Source of the DNA: Mycobacterium malmoense
GTDB lineage: Bacteria; Actinomycetota; Actinomycetes; Mycobacteriales; Mycobacteriaceae
Reading direction: 5' to 3'
Length of the DNA: 64,000 bases
Assembly: GCF_019645855.1 (NCBI RefSeq)
Contig: NZ_CP080999.1
Location: 868,001-932,000 of the forward strand
Shown: piece by piece, positions 1 to 9,006 of the stretch
Layout: each line of letters opens with the position of its first letter
Position numbering within the stretch: the first letter of the stretch is position 1
The notes under the pieces: model-generated
The model's input: only the letters and a program-made list of their open reading frames with translations
What the model was told of the DNA's origin: nothing
Databases searched by the model: none
Translations under genes and position numbers: made by a program

Positions 1-67
1 CAAAAAAATCGTCCGAAATGTCGTACGTGGCTTGCGAGTCTTCGTAATACGGTCTCAGCTTGGCCAT
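1..67 (-). CDS. mmaA1: Mycolic acid methyltransferase/cyclopropane synthase, N-terminus only
   Basis: Partial gene leaving the window at base 1; only about 22 codons are present. The minus-strand translation begins MAKLRPYYEDSQATYDISDD, which I recognise as the N-terminus of MmaA1-type SAM-dependent mycolic acid methyltransferases. An AGGGAGG ribosome site lies just upstream; the GTG directly preceding the ATG is an alternative start. It follows lipG on the same strand, as in M. tuberculosis (Rv0646c-Rv0645c). The SAM-binding core is outside the window, so the mmaA1 assignment among paralogues rests on synteny. Confidence 0.8.
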   Translation of the reverse strand, partial: MAKLRPYYEDSQATYDISDDFF

Positions 68-154
68 CACCAGACAACCTCCCTGTGCCAAAGGTACAAC
101 CCTGTGAGTCCTTCCGTAAATTGACGGGAGCTTAAAAACCGCCCGATCCCGGCT

Positions 155-1066
155 TCAGCGGGCCTCGGCGAAGTTGCTGGTTAGCACGCTGATCAGCCGG
201 TCCCAAAGTTGCTGGGGCAGGTCGTGGCCCATGCCGTCGAACAAGACTAACCTAGCGCCGCCGATGGCGCGCGCGACCGCGCGACCGCCGAAAGGCCGGG
301 CCAGCTTGTCGGCTCGGCCGTGGATCACCACGGTCGGTGCGACGGTCCGCCGGTTGTAGGCAAGCAGGCTACCGCTGGCCAGGACCGCGCCGAAGTGCCG
401 GGCGACGCCCCAGGGGTAGTAGCTGCGGTCGTAGTTCTCGGCGGCGTCGGCGCGGATTTGCTCCTCGGTCATGCGGTAACGCGGGCTGCCGGTGACCTTG
501 GTGACGCGCACCACGTTGTCGACGATCACTTCGCGGGGCGAGCCCGGCGGCGGGCCTTTGAGGATTGCTAGCAGGGCGCGCGGCGCCGGCGGCGGCAGGA
601 AGCGACGATTGTTGCTGGAGAAGATGACCGCCAGCGACGTCGTCCGCTCGGCGAACCGGGCCGCGAAGATCTGGGCGATCATGCCTCCCATCGACGCCCC
701 GACGATGTGGGCGCGCTGGATGCCCAGGTGGTCCAGCAGGGCGGCGGCGTCGTCGGCCATGTCTTCCAGCGTGTAGGGGGCCTCGCCGCGTAGGCCGAAC
801 CAGAACCGGAGCAGCCGCGGGACCAGCGGCCGGCCGGACGGGGGCGGCTCGGTCTTGCCGGAGAGGCCGACGTCGCGATTGTCGTATCGGATGACCCTGA
901 GGCCCCGACCGACCAGCCTCTCGCAGAAGGCGGTCCGCCACAGCAGCAGCTGCGCGCCCAGCCCCATGATCAGCAGCACGGGCGGGTCGTCGGCGGCACC
1001 CATGTCCTCGTAGTAGAGCTTTAGGTCGCCGGAGCCTATTTCCGCAAAGCCGGCGCGGATCTCCAT
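155..1066 (-). CDS. lipG: Alpha/beta-hydrolase, lipase/esterase LipG
   Basis: An alpha/beta-hydrolase of about 303 residues. The nucleophile elbow G-A-S-M-G lies in HIVGASMGGMIAQ, the acidic residue probably in VIHGRADKLARP, and the catalytic histidine in DGMGHDLPQQ near the C-terminus. LLIMGLGAQLLLW is the oxyanion-region motif. The start MEIRAGF is chosen because its ATG overlaps the TGA of the upstream kinase gene (TGATG), implying translational coupling; the frame is open 31 codons further but that part overlaps the kinase gene. Matches M. tuberculosis Rv0646c in place and length. It lies between a UbiB-like kinase and mycolate methyltransferases. The substrate cannot be read from sequence. 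Confidence 0.87.
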   Translation of the reverse strand: MEIRAGFAEIGSGDLKLYYEDMGAADDPPVLLIMGLGAQLLLWRTAFCERLVGRGLRVIRYDNRDVGLSGKTEPPPSGRPLVPRLLRFWFGLRGEAPYTLEDMADDAAALLDHLGIQRAHIVGASMGGMIAQIFAARFAERTTSLAVIFSSNNRRFLPPPAPRALLAILKGPPPGSPREVIVDNVVRVTKVTGSPRYRMTEEQIRADAAENYDRSYYPWGVARHFGAVLASGSLLAYNRRTVAPTVVIHGRADKLARPFGGRAVARAIGGARLVLFDGMGHDLPQQLWDRLISVLTSNFAEAR

Positions 1067-2412
1067 CACACTTCTATGTCGGTCTGGTGCTCGCGGCTGA
1101 CCTCGACCATGAAATTGGCAAAGTACCCGGTCAGCTGCGGGTCGGACATCATCTGCCACTTCGGTGCCAGCAGCTTCATGTACCGCTCGACGTAGAGGAA
1201 CTGCTTGCCGATCAGCACCAGCTCGCGGGGCAGCTTGACGTCGTAGGCGTCGGCCAGCGCCGAGAGCTGCCGCCCGATGTCGGCATACGACATGTCACCC
1301 AGCGTCTGCATGGTCAGCGGGGTGGCGAAGCGCTCCAGGTCCTTGGCGGCCTGGGCCTCCGGCTTCATGGTGCCGACGGCGCCCATCAGCACGACGATTT
1401 TGCCGGCCGCGGCGTGGTCCTTTTTCACCAGCAGCGCGTACACCAGCTCGCGCAGCAGCCAGCGGGTGCGCGGGTCGATGCGGCCCATGATCCCGAAGTC
1501 GAAGAACACGATGCGACCTTGTTCGTCGACGTAGAGGTTGCCGGCGTGCAGGTCGCCGTGGAACAGCCCGTGCCGCAGGCCGCCCTCGAACACGCTGAAC
1601 AGCAGCGCCTTCACCAGCTCGGTGCCGTCGAACCCGGCCTTGCGGATGGCGGCGACGTCGTCGATCCGGATGCCCTGCACCCGCTCCATCGTCAGCACCC
1701 GCTCGGTGGTGAAGTCCCAGTGCACCTGCGGCACCCGGATGTTGCGGCCCAGCGGGGAGGCGTGCAGGTGGGAAATCCAGGCGTCCATCGACTGCGCCTC
1801 GAGCCGGAAGTCCAGTTCCTCGGCGAGGTTGTCGGAAAAGTCGGCGACGACGTCCTGTGCTGACAGCCGGCGGCCCAGCTTGGCCAGCTCGACGGCCTGG
1901 GCGAAGCGCTTGAGGATCTGCAGGTCGGCGGCGACGCGGCGCCGGATGCCCGGGCGCTGGATCTTGACGACGACCTCCTCGCCGCTGTGCAGGGTCGCGT
2001 AGTGCACCTGCGCGATGGACGCCGACGCGAACGGTTCTTCCTCGAAGGTGGCGAACAGCTCCGAGGGCTGGCCGCCGAGCTCCTCGGCGAAGAGGTTGTG
2101 GACTTCCTTGGTGTCGGCGGGCGGGACCCGGTCGAGCAGGCCGCGGAATTCGCGGGACAGCGACTCGCCGAACGCGCCGGGGCTGGACGCGATGATCTGT
2201 CCGAACTTGACGTACGTCGGTCCCAGGTCGGCGAAGGTCTGGGGGAGCTGCTTGATCACTTTCTGCTGCAAGGGCCCCTTGGCCGGGAGCTTGGTGACGA
2301 CGCGGGCGGCGGTGCGCGTGACTTGCCAGCCGGTGGACGCTATCCGGATCGCTTCGACGGGCAGCGGCACCCGGTCAAGCTTGGCCACCTCGCGGTGTTT
2401 GGTGGAGCTCAT
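1066..2412 (-). CDS. ABC1/UbiB-family atypical protein kinase
   Basis: About 448 residues from the chosen ATG (MSSTKHREVAKLDRV). ABC1/UbiB hallmarks are visible: the KxGQ-type motif (YVKFGQIIASSPG), the alanine-rich loop region (FASASIAQVH), the lysine segment VVVKIQRPG, the catalytic loop LFHGDLHAGNLY and the metal-binding FFDFGIMGRI. Members of this family act in isoprenoid-lipid metabolism as unorthodox kinases or ATPases. Corresponds to Rv0647c. The frame is open 22 codons upstream (to 2478) with no clear ribosome site at either start. First gene of a minus-strand unit with lipG. Confidence 0.85.
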   Translation of the reverse strand: MSSTKHREVAKLDRVPLPVEAIRIASTGWQVTRTAARVVTKLPAKGPLQQKVIKQLPQTFADLGPTYVKFGQIIASSPGAFGESLSREFRGLLDRVPPADTKEVHNLFAEELGGQPSELFATFEEEPFASASIAQVHYATLHSGEEVVVKIQRPGIRRRVAADLQILKRFAQAVELAKLGRRLSAQDVVADFSDNLAEELDFRLEAQSMDAWISHLHASPLGRNIRVPQVHWDFTTERVLTMERVQGIRIDDVAAIRKAGFDGTELVKALLFSVFEGGLRHGLFHGDLHAGNLYVDEQGRIVFFDFGIMGRIDPRTRWLLRELVYALLVKKDHAAAGKIVVLMGAVGTMKPEAQAAKDLERFATPLTMQTLGDMSYADIGRQLSALADAYDVKLPRELVLIGKQFLYVERYMKLLAPKWQMMSDPQLTGYFANFMVEVSREHQTDIEV

Positions 2413-2482
2413 CTGTGCAGTCTGCCAAATCGGCGCTGTCGAGTCCCAATTCCTGCGGGGCCGCCGGGGCGCGACCAACTGG

Positions 2483-2544
2483 CGCCGAGCGTGTTCTCAG
2501 GGCGAGATTTCGGCCGATTTCTCGCCCTGAGAACACGCTCGGCG
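2483..2544. repeat. 25-bp perfect inverted repeat, probable bidirectional terminator
   Basis: Left arm 2483-2507 and right arm 2520-2544 are exact reverse complements around a 12-base loop (TTTCGGCCGATT). It sits between the 3' end of the DinB-like gene and the start of the ABC1 kinase, both on the minus strand. A similar palindrome lies after rpoC (25334-25397), with the same outer CGAGCGT/ACGCTCG ends and a related loop. A terminator or a mobile palindromic repeat are both possible. Confidence 0.75.
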
Positions 2545-2583
2545 AGGCGCAACGGCGAAGTTCTCGCTCGCTCTACCAGCCCG

Positions 2584-3177
2584 CTACCCGGGAGACCAGG
2601 GCTTGACCCACCCGTCGATCGCCCAGCCCTCCAGCGCGGCGATCAGCTCGTACATGGTGGCGCCGTCGAGGGATTCCCGGATGATGTCGGCGTGCCCGGC
2701 GTGGCGGGCCAGCTCGTTGATCACGTGCAGGACCACCCAGCGCACCGACCACGCCCCCTGGTTTTTGGGGAACCAGGGGATGTCCCGCGGAACCGGCACC
2801 TCGGCGTTGAGGTCCGCCGTTTCCACCAGCCACAGCGACTCCGCGTTCTGGGCTTCCAATCCCCGCAGCAGCCCGGCCAGCGTCTCGTCGGGCCGCATCA
2901 CGTGCTGGTCGGCGAAGTCCTTGGCAATCTCCTCGAACGGCCGGGGGTCTTTCGGGGGCGCGTCCGGCGCGGCGGCCACTCGTGCCATCCAGCTGCGTTG
3001 CACCCCGGTGGCGTGCTTGACCAACCCGCCGATCGACAGCGCGCTGACCGTGGGTGTCGAGCGGGCCTGTTCGTCGGTGAGGCCGTAGGAGACGGCGAAA
3101 TACGCGCTTTGGTGAAATGCCAGGAACTCGCGCAGGGCGCTGCGTTCGTCGGCCACGGGCGGGGCGAGGGCGGGCAT
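2584..3177 (-). CDS. DinB-like (DUF664-type) protein
   Basis: A 197-residue protein resembling the DinB/YfiT four-helix fold. Candidate metal-binding histidines occur in LVKHATGVQ and in the conserved HVINELARHAGHADIIRE helix, followed by the typical C-terminal segment LIAALEGWAIDGW. Family members are putative metal-dependent thiol transferases (mycothiol or bacillithiol S-transferases) or stress-induced proteins. No such gene lies between Rv0647c and Rv0648 in M. tuberculosis as I recall, so it is a lineage-specific insertion or loss. Divergent from the alpha-mannosidase gene with about 120 bp between them. Confidence 0.78.
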   Translation of the reverse strand: MPALAPPVADERSALREFLAFHQSAYFAVSYGLTDEQARSTPTVSALSIGGLVKHATGVQRSWMARVAAAPDAPPKDPRPFEEIAKDFADQHVMRPDETLAGLLRGLEAQNAESLWLVETADLNAEVPVPRDIPWFPKNQGAWSVRWVVLHVINELARHAGHADIIRESLDGATMYELIAALEGWAIDGWVKPWSPG

Positions 3178-3297
3178 GGCTCATGGTACTTCTCACGAGT
3201 CACACTGGCCGCATCAGCATCGTCAAGCGGGGGTGGGGTGAACCGGGACAACCTCGACCCGATGCCGGGTTGGCTTTGCCCGCCGTAAGGTGCAGGG

Positions 3298-6200
3298 ATG
3301 CAGGTGGTTTCGGTGGAGTCGACGGAGCTTTTCGTCGGGCCGCCGGACGCGCCGCTGCAGCTGGCGCGCGTCACCGTTTCCCGTTGCACCGAGCCGGCGC
3401 CGGTCCGCATCGACGGCGACGGCCTGAGTGGCCAGGCGGCCGTGAGCGTCGGCCAAGAGGTCGTCGAGGTTCCAGTCGCCGTGCACCGTCCCGTCGTCGG
3501 CGAGCGGCGAAACGCGTGGGTGCACGCTGCCGGAGCCATCGTGCGCTTCGAGTTCACCGTGGCCGAGCCCGGGTGGACCATGTTCATGGTCAGCCACTTT
3601 CACTACGACCCGGTGTGGTGGAACACGCAGGGCGCCTACACCAGCCAGTGGCGGGAGAACCCGCCGGGGCGGGCCCGGCAGGCCAACGGCTTCGAACTGG
3701 TGCGCGCGCATCTGGAAATGGCTCGCCGCGAGCCCGAGTACAAGTTCGTGCTGGCCGAAGTGGACTACCTCAAGCCGTACTGGGACACCCACCCCGAGGA
3801 CCGTGCCGACCTGCGCCGGTTCATCGCGCAGGGTCGCGTCGAGATCATGGGCGGTACCTATAACGAACCCAACACCAACCTCACCAGCCCGGAGACAACG
3901 ATCCGAAACCTGGTGCACGGCATCGGCTTTCAGCGTCACGTGCTGGGTGCCGACCCGGCCACCGCGTGGCAGCTGGACGTGTTCGGGCACGATCCGCAAT
4001 TTCCCGGGCTGGCCGCCGACGCCGGCCTGACGTCGAGTTCGTGGGCCCGCGGCCCGCACCACCAGTGGGGCCCCGCCCAGGGCGGGGTGGACCGCATGCA
4101 GTTTTGCAGCGAGTTCGAGTGGATCGCGCCGTCGGGCCGCGGGCTGCTGACCCACTACATGCCCGCGCACTATTCGGCCGGCTGGTGGATGGACTCCTCG
4201 ACCTCGCTGGCCGAGGCCGAGGACGCCACCTACGCGCTGTTCGACCAGCTCAAGACGGTCGCGCTGACCCGCAACGTGCTGCTGCCCGTGGGCACCGACT
4301 ACACCCCGCCGAACAAGTGGGTCACCGCCATCCACCGCGACTGGGCCGCCCGCTACACCTGGCCGCGGTTCGTGTGCGCGCTGCCGCGGGAGTTCTTCGC
4401 GGCGGTGCGCGCCGAACTGGCGCGGGGCGGGCGGGTGCCGTCACCGCAGACCCGCGACATGAACCCGATCTACACCGGCAAGGACGTCTCCTACATCGAC
4501 ACCAAGCAGGCCAACCGGGCCGCCGAGAACGCCGTGCTGGAGGCCGAGCGCTTCGCCGTGTTCGCCGCGCTGCTGGCCGGCGCCGACTACCCGCAGGCCG
4601 CCCTGGCCAAGGCGTGGGTGCAGCTGGCCTACGGCGCGCACCACGACGCCATCACCGGCTCGGAGTCCGACCAGGTCTACCTCGACCTGCTGACCGGTTG
4701 GCGCGACGCGTGGGAGCTGGGCCGCGCGGCCCGGGACAACTCGCTGGCGCTGCTGTCCGGCGCGATCGACTCGCCAGCCCAGGCCGTCGTGGTGTGGAAC
4801 CCGCTGGCGCACCCCCGCACCGACGTCGTCACCGTTCGGCTCGACCCGCCGCTCGGCGCGGGGGTGCGCGTGCTTGACGCCGACGGCGTCGAGCTGCCCG
4901 CGCACGTCGAGCACGACGGGCGGTCGGTCACCTGGCTGGCGCGCGACGTGCCGTCGCTGGGCTGGCGCGCCTACCGGCTGGCCCCGGCCGACACGCCGAC
5001 GGGCTGGGAACCGGTGCCCGGGTCGCAGATCGCCAACGAGCACTACCGGCTGGAGGTCGACCCGGCCCGCGGTGGGGGAGTCGCGTCGTTGGTCCAAGAC
5101 GGTCGTCAGCTGATCGCCGACGGCCGGGTCGGCAACGAGCTCGCCGTCTACGAGGAATACCCGTCGCACCCGACGCAGGGGGAGGGCCCGTGGCACCTGC
5201 TGCCCAAGGGCCCGGTGGTGTGCTCGTCCGAATCCCGCGCCCGGGTGCGGGCCTACCACGGCCCGCTCGGTCAGCGGCTGGTCGTGACCGGCCGGATCGG
5301 CACCCTGCTGCGCTACACCCAAACCCTGACACTGTGGAACGGCGTGGCGCGGGTGGACTGCCGCACCACCATCGACGAATTCACCGGGCAGGACCGCCTG
5401 GTGCGGCTGCGCTGGCCGTGCCCCGTCCCGGGCGCCATGCCCGTCAGCGAGGTGGGCGACGCCGTCATCGGGCGGGGCTTCGCGTTGCTGCATGACGGCG
5501 CCGAATCCGTGGACACCGCGCAGCACCCGTGGACGCTGGACAACCCGGCCTTCGGCTGGTTTGGCCTGTCCTCGGCGGTGCGGGTCCGCGTCGGCAACGA
5601 CGTCCGGGCGGTATCGGTGGCCGAGGTGGTGCCGCCGGCCGAGGCGGCGTCCGGACCGCTGGCCCGCGAGCTGATGGTCGCGCTGGTCCGCGCCGGCGTC
5701 ACGGCCACTTGCAGCGGCGCCGACAAGCCGCGCTACGGCCACCTCGACGTCGACTCCAACCTGCCCGACATGCGGATCGCGCTGGGCGGGCCCGCCCGCA
5801 ACGCCTTCACCAAAGTCGTTCTCGCCGAGACGGATTCGGTGTATGCCGCCGAACTCGACCGCCAGCTGTCGGAGACGGGCCGGGCCAGGGTCTGGGTGCC
5901 CGCCGCGACACCGTTGGCGGCCGCCTGGGTGCCCGGCGCCGACCTGCGTCCGCCACGGGCGCTGCCGGTGCTGGTGATCGACGGCCGCGACGAGGAAACC
6001 CTGGCCGCCGCGATCGCATCGGTGGTCGACGACCTGGGGGACGCCGAGATCGTGGTCGCTCAGGAGGCGCCGCCGGGTGCGGAGCGCTTCGAGGCCCGCA
6101 CCGTCGCGCTGCTCAACCGCGGCGTGCCGAGCTTCGCCGTCGACACCGACGGCACCCTGCACACCGCGCTGATGCGGTCCTGCACCGGCTGGCCGTCCGG

Positions 6201-7461
6201 CACCTGGATCGACGACCTGCGCCGCACCGTGCCCGACGGCTCCAACTTCCAACTCCAGCACTGGACACACGCCTTCGATTACGCGCTGGCAAGCGGGGAC
6301 GGCGACTGGCGGCACGCCGAAATCCCCACCCGCAGCGCGCAGTTCTCCCACCCGCTGCTCGCCGTCCGCCCAAAACAACGACGCGGCAAGCTGCCGCCAG
6401 CCGGGTCGCTGCTGCGCGTGGAGCCCGCCGGCGTCGTACAGGTGGCGGCCCTCAAGGCCGCCGGCAACCCGCTGGCGGCGGGCAGCGCCGCGCCGGTCGA
6501 CCCGGGCGCGGTGGCCCTGCGGTTGGTGGAGACGGCCGGGACGGGCGCCCGCGTTGCCATCGGCTCGGAGCTGGGCAAGGTGGGCGGGCTCGAACTTGCC
6601 GACCTGCTGGAAAGGCCGCACGGGCCCACGAGATCGGTCGATCTGCACGGCTATCAGGTGACCACCGTGCTGGCTCGGCTCGAAATGCCCAGTGTGCTAA
6701 GCGGTTTCGCCGAGCTGGCCCCCAACGCCGAGGCCGCGCAACCGCTCTACGCGCGCTATTGGCTGCACAACCGCGGACCCGCGCCGCTCGGGGGGCTGCC
6801 GGCCGTCGCGCACCTGCACCCGCAGCGGGTGACCGCCGCGGCGGGCGGCGAGGTGGTGTTGCGCCTCACCGCGGCCAGCGACTGCAGCGACGCCGCGCTG
6901 GACGGCGCGGTGCAACTGGTGTGCCCCGACGCCTGGTCGGCCACGCCCGCCGAGCTGCCGTTCACGCTGTGCAGCGGCGATCATCGAGAGGCCGACGTGG
7001 TCGTGTCGATCCCGCCCCGCACGCGACCCGGGCTCTACCCGGTCCGCGCCCAGCTCCGCATCACCGGGGATGACGTCCCGGCGGCCTGGCGCCAGGTGGT
7101 CGAGGACGTGTGCGTCGTCCAGGTCGGCGCGCGCCGCCGGGCCGAGCTGGTCCACCTCGTCGACGGTCCGGCCGACGTCGAGCTGGCCGCGGGCGAGACG
7201 GCCCGGCTGACCGTCACGGTCGGCAGCCACGCCCGGGCCGACCTGGCGCTGGAGGCGCACCTGATCAGCCCCTGGGGCACGTGGGAGTGGATCGGCCCCG
7301 CCGCGGTGGGCGCGGTCCTGCCCGCCCGCGGCACGGTCGAGCTCGGCTTCGACGTGAGGCCACCGGCGTGGCAGGACCCCGGCCAGTGGTGGGCCCTGGT
7401 CCGGGTGGGCTGCGCCGGCCGGCTCCTCTACTCACCGGCGGCGAAAGTGACCGTGACATGA
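3298..7461 (+). CDS. Glycoside hydrolase family 38 alpha-mannosidase
   Basis: A large protein of 1387 residues. The GH38 catalytic part is N-terminal: the zinc motif HFHYDPVWW near residue 100, the GGTYNEPNTNL segment, the nucleophile region QLDVFGHDPQFPG near residue 225, and AYGAHHDAITGSESDQVY near residue 445. Beta-rich domains follow. It hydrolyses alpha-mannosidic links, in mycobacteria presumably of mannans, lipomannan fragments or recovered glycans. No signal peptide, so probably cytosolic. Corresponds to Rv0648. Its stop overlaps the next start (ATGA), and a ROK kinase follows, suggesting a glycan salvage operon. Confidence 0.9.
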   Translation: MQVVSVESTELFVGPPDAPLQLARVTVSRCTEPAPVRIDGDGLSGQAAVSVGQEVVEVPVAVHRPVVGERRNAWVHAAGAIVRFEFTVAEPGWTMFMVSHFHYDPVWWNTQGAYTSQWRENPPGRARQANGFELVRAHLEMARREPEYKFVLAEVDYLKPYWDTHPEDRADLRRFIAQGRVEIMGGTYNEPNTNLTSPETTIRNLVHGIGFQRHVLGADPATAWQLDVFGHDPQFPGLAADAGLTSSSWARGPHHQWGPAQGGVDRMQFCSEFEWIAPSGRGLLTHYMPAHYSAGWWMDSSTSLAEAEDATYALFDQLKTVALTRNVLLPVGTDYTPPNKWVTAIHRDWAARYTWPRFVCALPREFFAAVRAELARGGRVPSPQTRDMNPIYTGKDVSYIDTKQANRAAENAVLEAERFAVFAALLAGADYPQAALAKAWVQLAYGAHHDAITGSESDQVYLDLLTGWRDAWELGRAARDNSLALLSGAIDSPAQAVVVWNPLAHPRTDVVTVRLDPPLGAGVRVLDADGVELPAHVEHDGRSVTWLARDVPSLGWRAYRLAPADTPTGWEPVPGSQIANEHYRLEVDPARGGGVASLVQDGRQLIADGRVGNELAVYEEYPSHPTQGEGPWHLLPKGPVVCSSESRARVRAYHGPLGQRLVVTGRIGTLLRYTQTLTLWNGVARVDCRTTIDEFTGQDRLVRLRWPCPVPGAMPVSEVGDAVIGRGFALLHDGAESVDTAQHPWTLDNPAFGWFGLSSAVRVRVGNDVRAVSVAEVVPPAEAASGPLARELMVALVRAGVTATCSGADKPRYGHLDVDSNLPDMRIALGGPARNAFTKVVLAETDSVYAAELDRQLSETGRARVWVPAATPLAAAWVPGADLRPPRALPVLVIDGRDEETLAAAIASVVDDLGDAEIVVAQEAPPGAERFEARTVALLNRGVPSFAVDTDGTLHTALMRSCTGWPSGTWIDDLRRTVPDGSNFQLQHWTHAFDYALASGDGDWRHAEIPTRSAQFSHPLLAVRPKQRRGKLPPAGSLLRVEPAGVVQVAALKAAGNPLAAGSAAPVDPGAVALRLVETAGTGARVAIGSELGKVGGLELADLLERPHGPTRSVDLHGYQVTTVLARLEMPSVLSGFAELAPNAEAAQPLYARYWLHNRGPAPLGGLPAVAHLHPQRVTAAAGGEVVLRLTAASDCSDAALDGAVQLVCPDAWSATPAELPFTLCSGDHREADVVVSIPPRTRPGLYPVRAQLRITGDDVPAAWRQVVEDVCVVQVGARRRAELVHLVDGPADVELAAGETARLTVTVGSHARADLALEAHLISPWGTWEWIGPAAVGAVLPARGTVELGFDVRPPAWQDPGQWWALVRVGCAGRLLYSPAAKVTVT

Positions 7462-8075
7462 GCGCCCGGCCGGTGGCGACCGTTGCCGGCTCCCCGGTCG
7501 CCGTCGATGAGGTCGACGCGGCCGAGGCGCGGCTGCGCGACGGTCCGGGCTCGGCCGCGCTGCCGGCATCCGGCACCGGCGAGGGACGGCAGCTGCGGCG
7601 CTGGCTCACCCAACTGGTCGTGACCGAGCGAGTCGTCGCCGCCGAGGCGGCCGCACGCGGACTGACCGGGCGGGACGCGCCGACCGAGGCCGAGCTGCTG
7701 CCCGACGTGACGGCGCGGCTGGAGATCGGCAGCGTCGCCGCGGCCGTGCTGGCGAATCCGCTGGCGCGGGCGCTGTTCGCCGACGTCACCGCGGCCGTTC
7801 GGGTCAGCGACGGCGAGGTGGCCGATTACCACGCCCGCAACCCGCTGCGGTTCGCCGCGCCCCGCCCGGGCCCGCACGGCTGGCGGGTGCCTCCGCTCGC
7901 CGGCCCGTCGTTGGCAGACGTGCGGGCGGCGGTCGCCGAGCATCTGCGGGGCGCCGCTCGCCGGCGCGCCTTCCGGGTGTGGCTGGACTCGCGCCGGGCC
8001 GAGCTGGTCCGGCTCGCCCCCGGCTACGAGCATCCGGGCGACCCGCGCCAACCCGACAACACCCATCGGCACTGA
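7458..8075 (+). CDS. SurA/PpiC N-terminal-domain-like protein (annotated FabD2 in M. tuberculosis)
   Basis: A 205-residue protein starting at the ATGA overlap with the mannosidase gene. It corresponds to Rv0649, traditionally labelled malonyl-CoA:ACP transacylase FabD2. However, no GHSxG nucleophile motif or acyltransferase core is visible. The pattern VATVAGSPVAVDEVDAAEARL, then RQLRRWLTQLVVTERVVAAE and SDGEVADYHARNPLRF, is instead what SurA/PpiC-type chaperone N-domains show (VATVNGxxI... ; EVxxYYxxNPxxF). No parvulin domain or signal peptide is present. Function unknown; the operon context suggests a link to the glycan genes on either side. Confidence 0.75.
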   Translation: MSARPVATVAGSPVAVDEVDAAEARLRDGPGSAALPASGTGEGRQLRRWLTQLVVTERVVAAEAAARGLTGRDAPTEAELLPDVTARLEIGSVAAAVLANPLARALFADVTAAVRVSDGEVADYHARNPLRFAAPRPGPHGWRVPPLAGPSLADVRAAVAEHLRGAARRRAFRVWLDSRRAELVRLAPGYEHPGDPRQPDNTHRH

Positions 8076-8080
8076 TCGCC

Positions 8081-8998
8081 ATGCTCACCCTGTGCCTGGA
8101 CATCGGCGGCACCAAAATCGCCGCCGGCCTCGCCGACGCCGGCGGCGCGCTGGTGCACACCGTGATCCAGCCGACGCCGACCGGCGTCGGGGCCGAGGAG
8201 GTCTGGGCCGCGGTCGCCGCGGCGATCGCCGACGCACTGCGCGCGGCCGACGGCGCGGTCGCCGCGGTGGGCATAGCTTCGGCCGGTCCCATCGACCTGC
8301 ACACCGGAACCGTCAGCCCGATCAATATCCCTTCCTGGCAGGGTTTCCCGCTGCGCGACAGGGTCGCGGCCACGATTCCCGGGGTGCCGGGCGTGCCCGT
8401 ACGGCTCGGCGGCGACGGCGTGTGCATGGCGCTGGGCGAACACTGGCGCGGCGCCGGCCGCGGCGCGCGCTTTCTGCTCGGCATGGTCGTGTCCACCGGC
8501 GTGGGCGGCGGATTGGTGCTCGACGGCCACCCCTACACCGGGCGCACCGGCAACGCCGGTCACGTCGGTCACGTGGTGGTCGAGCAGGGCGGCCTGCCCT
8601 GTTCGTGCGGCGGCCGCGGCTGCGTCGAGACCGTCGCGGCCGGCCCGTCGCTGGTGCGCTGGGCGCGGGCCAACGGCTGGTCCGCCCCGCCCGGCGCCGG
8701 CGCCAGGGACCTGGCGGCCGCGGCGACGGCCGGGGACCCGGTGGCGCTGCGCGCGTTCCGCAGGGGCGCCACCGCGCTCGCGGCGATGATCGCCTCGGTG
8801 GCCGCGGTGTGCGACCTGGACCTCGTCGTCCTCGGCGGCGGCGTCGCCAATTCCGGACCCCTGCTCTTCGATCCCTTGCGCGCGGCGCTGGCCGATTACG
8901 CCGGCCTGGCCTTCCTGGCCGGCCTGCGTGTGGTGCCCGCCGAGCTCGGCGGCCAGGCCGGGTTGGTGGGCGCGGCCAGGCTGGCTGCGGGTAGTTAG
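8081..8998 (+). CDS. ROK-family sugar kinase
   Basis: A 305-residue ROK-fold kinase. The phosphate-binding loop is at the N-terminus (LDIGGTKIAAG); STGVGGGLVLDG and the ROK signature with the zinc-type cysteines follow (GHVGHVV then CSCGGRGCVE). LVVLGGGVAN closes the adenosine motif. It likely phosphorylates a hexose such as glucose or mannose released by the upstream alpha-mannosidase (inference from operon). Corresponds to Rv0650. Five bases separate it from the preceding stop. A 16-bp palindrome spans its stop codon. Confidence 0.88.
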   Translation: MLTLCLDIGGTKIAAGLADAGGALVHTVIQPTPTGVGAEEVWAAVAAAIADALRAADGAVAAVGIASAGPIDLHTGTVSPINIPSWQGFPLRDRVAATIPGVPGVPVRLGGDGVCMALGEHWRGAGRGARFLLGMVVSTGVGGGLVLDGHPYTGRTGNAGHVGHVVVEQGGLPCSCGGRGCVETVAAGPSLVRWARANGWSAPPGAGARDLAAAATAGDPVALRAFRRGATALAAMIASVAAVCDLDLVVLGGGVANSGPLLFDPLRAALADYAGLAFLAGLRVVPAELGGQAGLVGAARLAAGS

Positions 8999-9006
8999 CT
9001 AACTAC
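8991..9006. repeat. 16-bp perfect palindrome over the ROK-kinase stop codon
   Basis: GTAGTTAGCTAACTAC is a perfect palindrome containing the TAG stop of the ROK kinase. It marks the exact left edge of the accessory segment that separates this gene from rplJ. It could be chance, a short operator or a recombination point; no U-tract follows. Confidence 0.5.
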
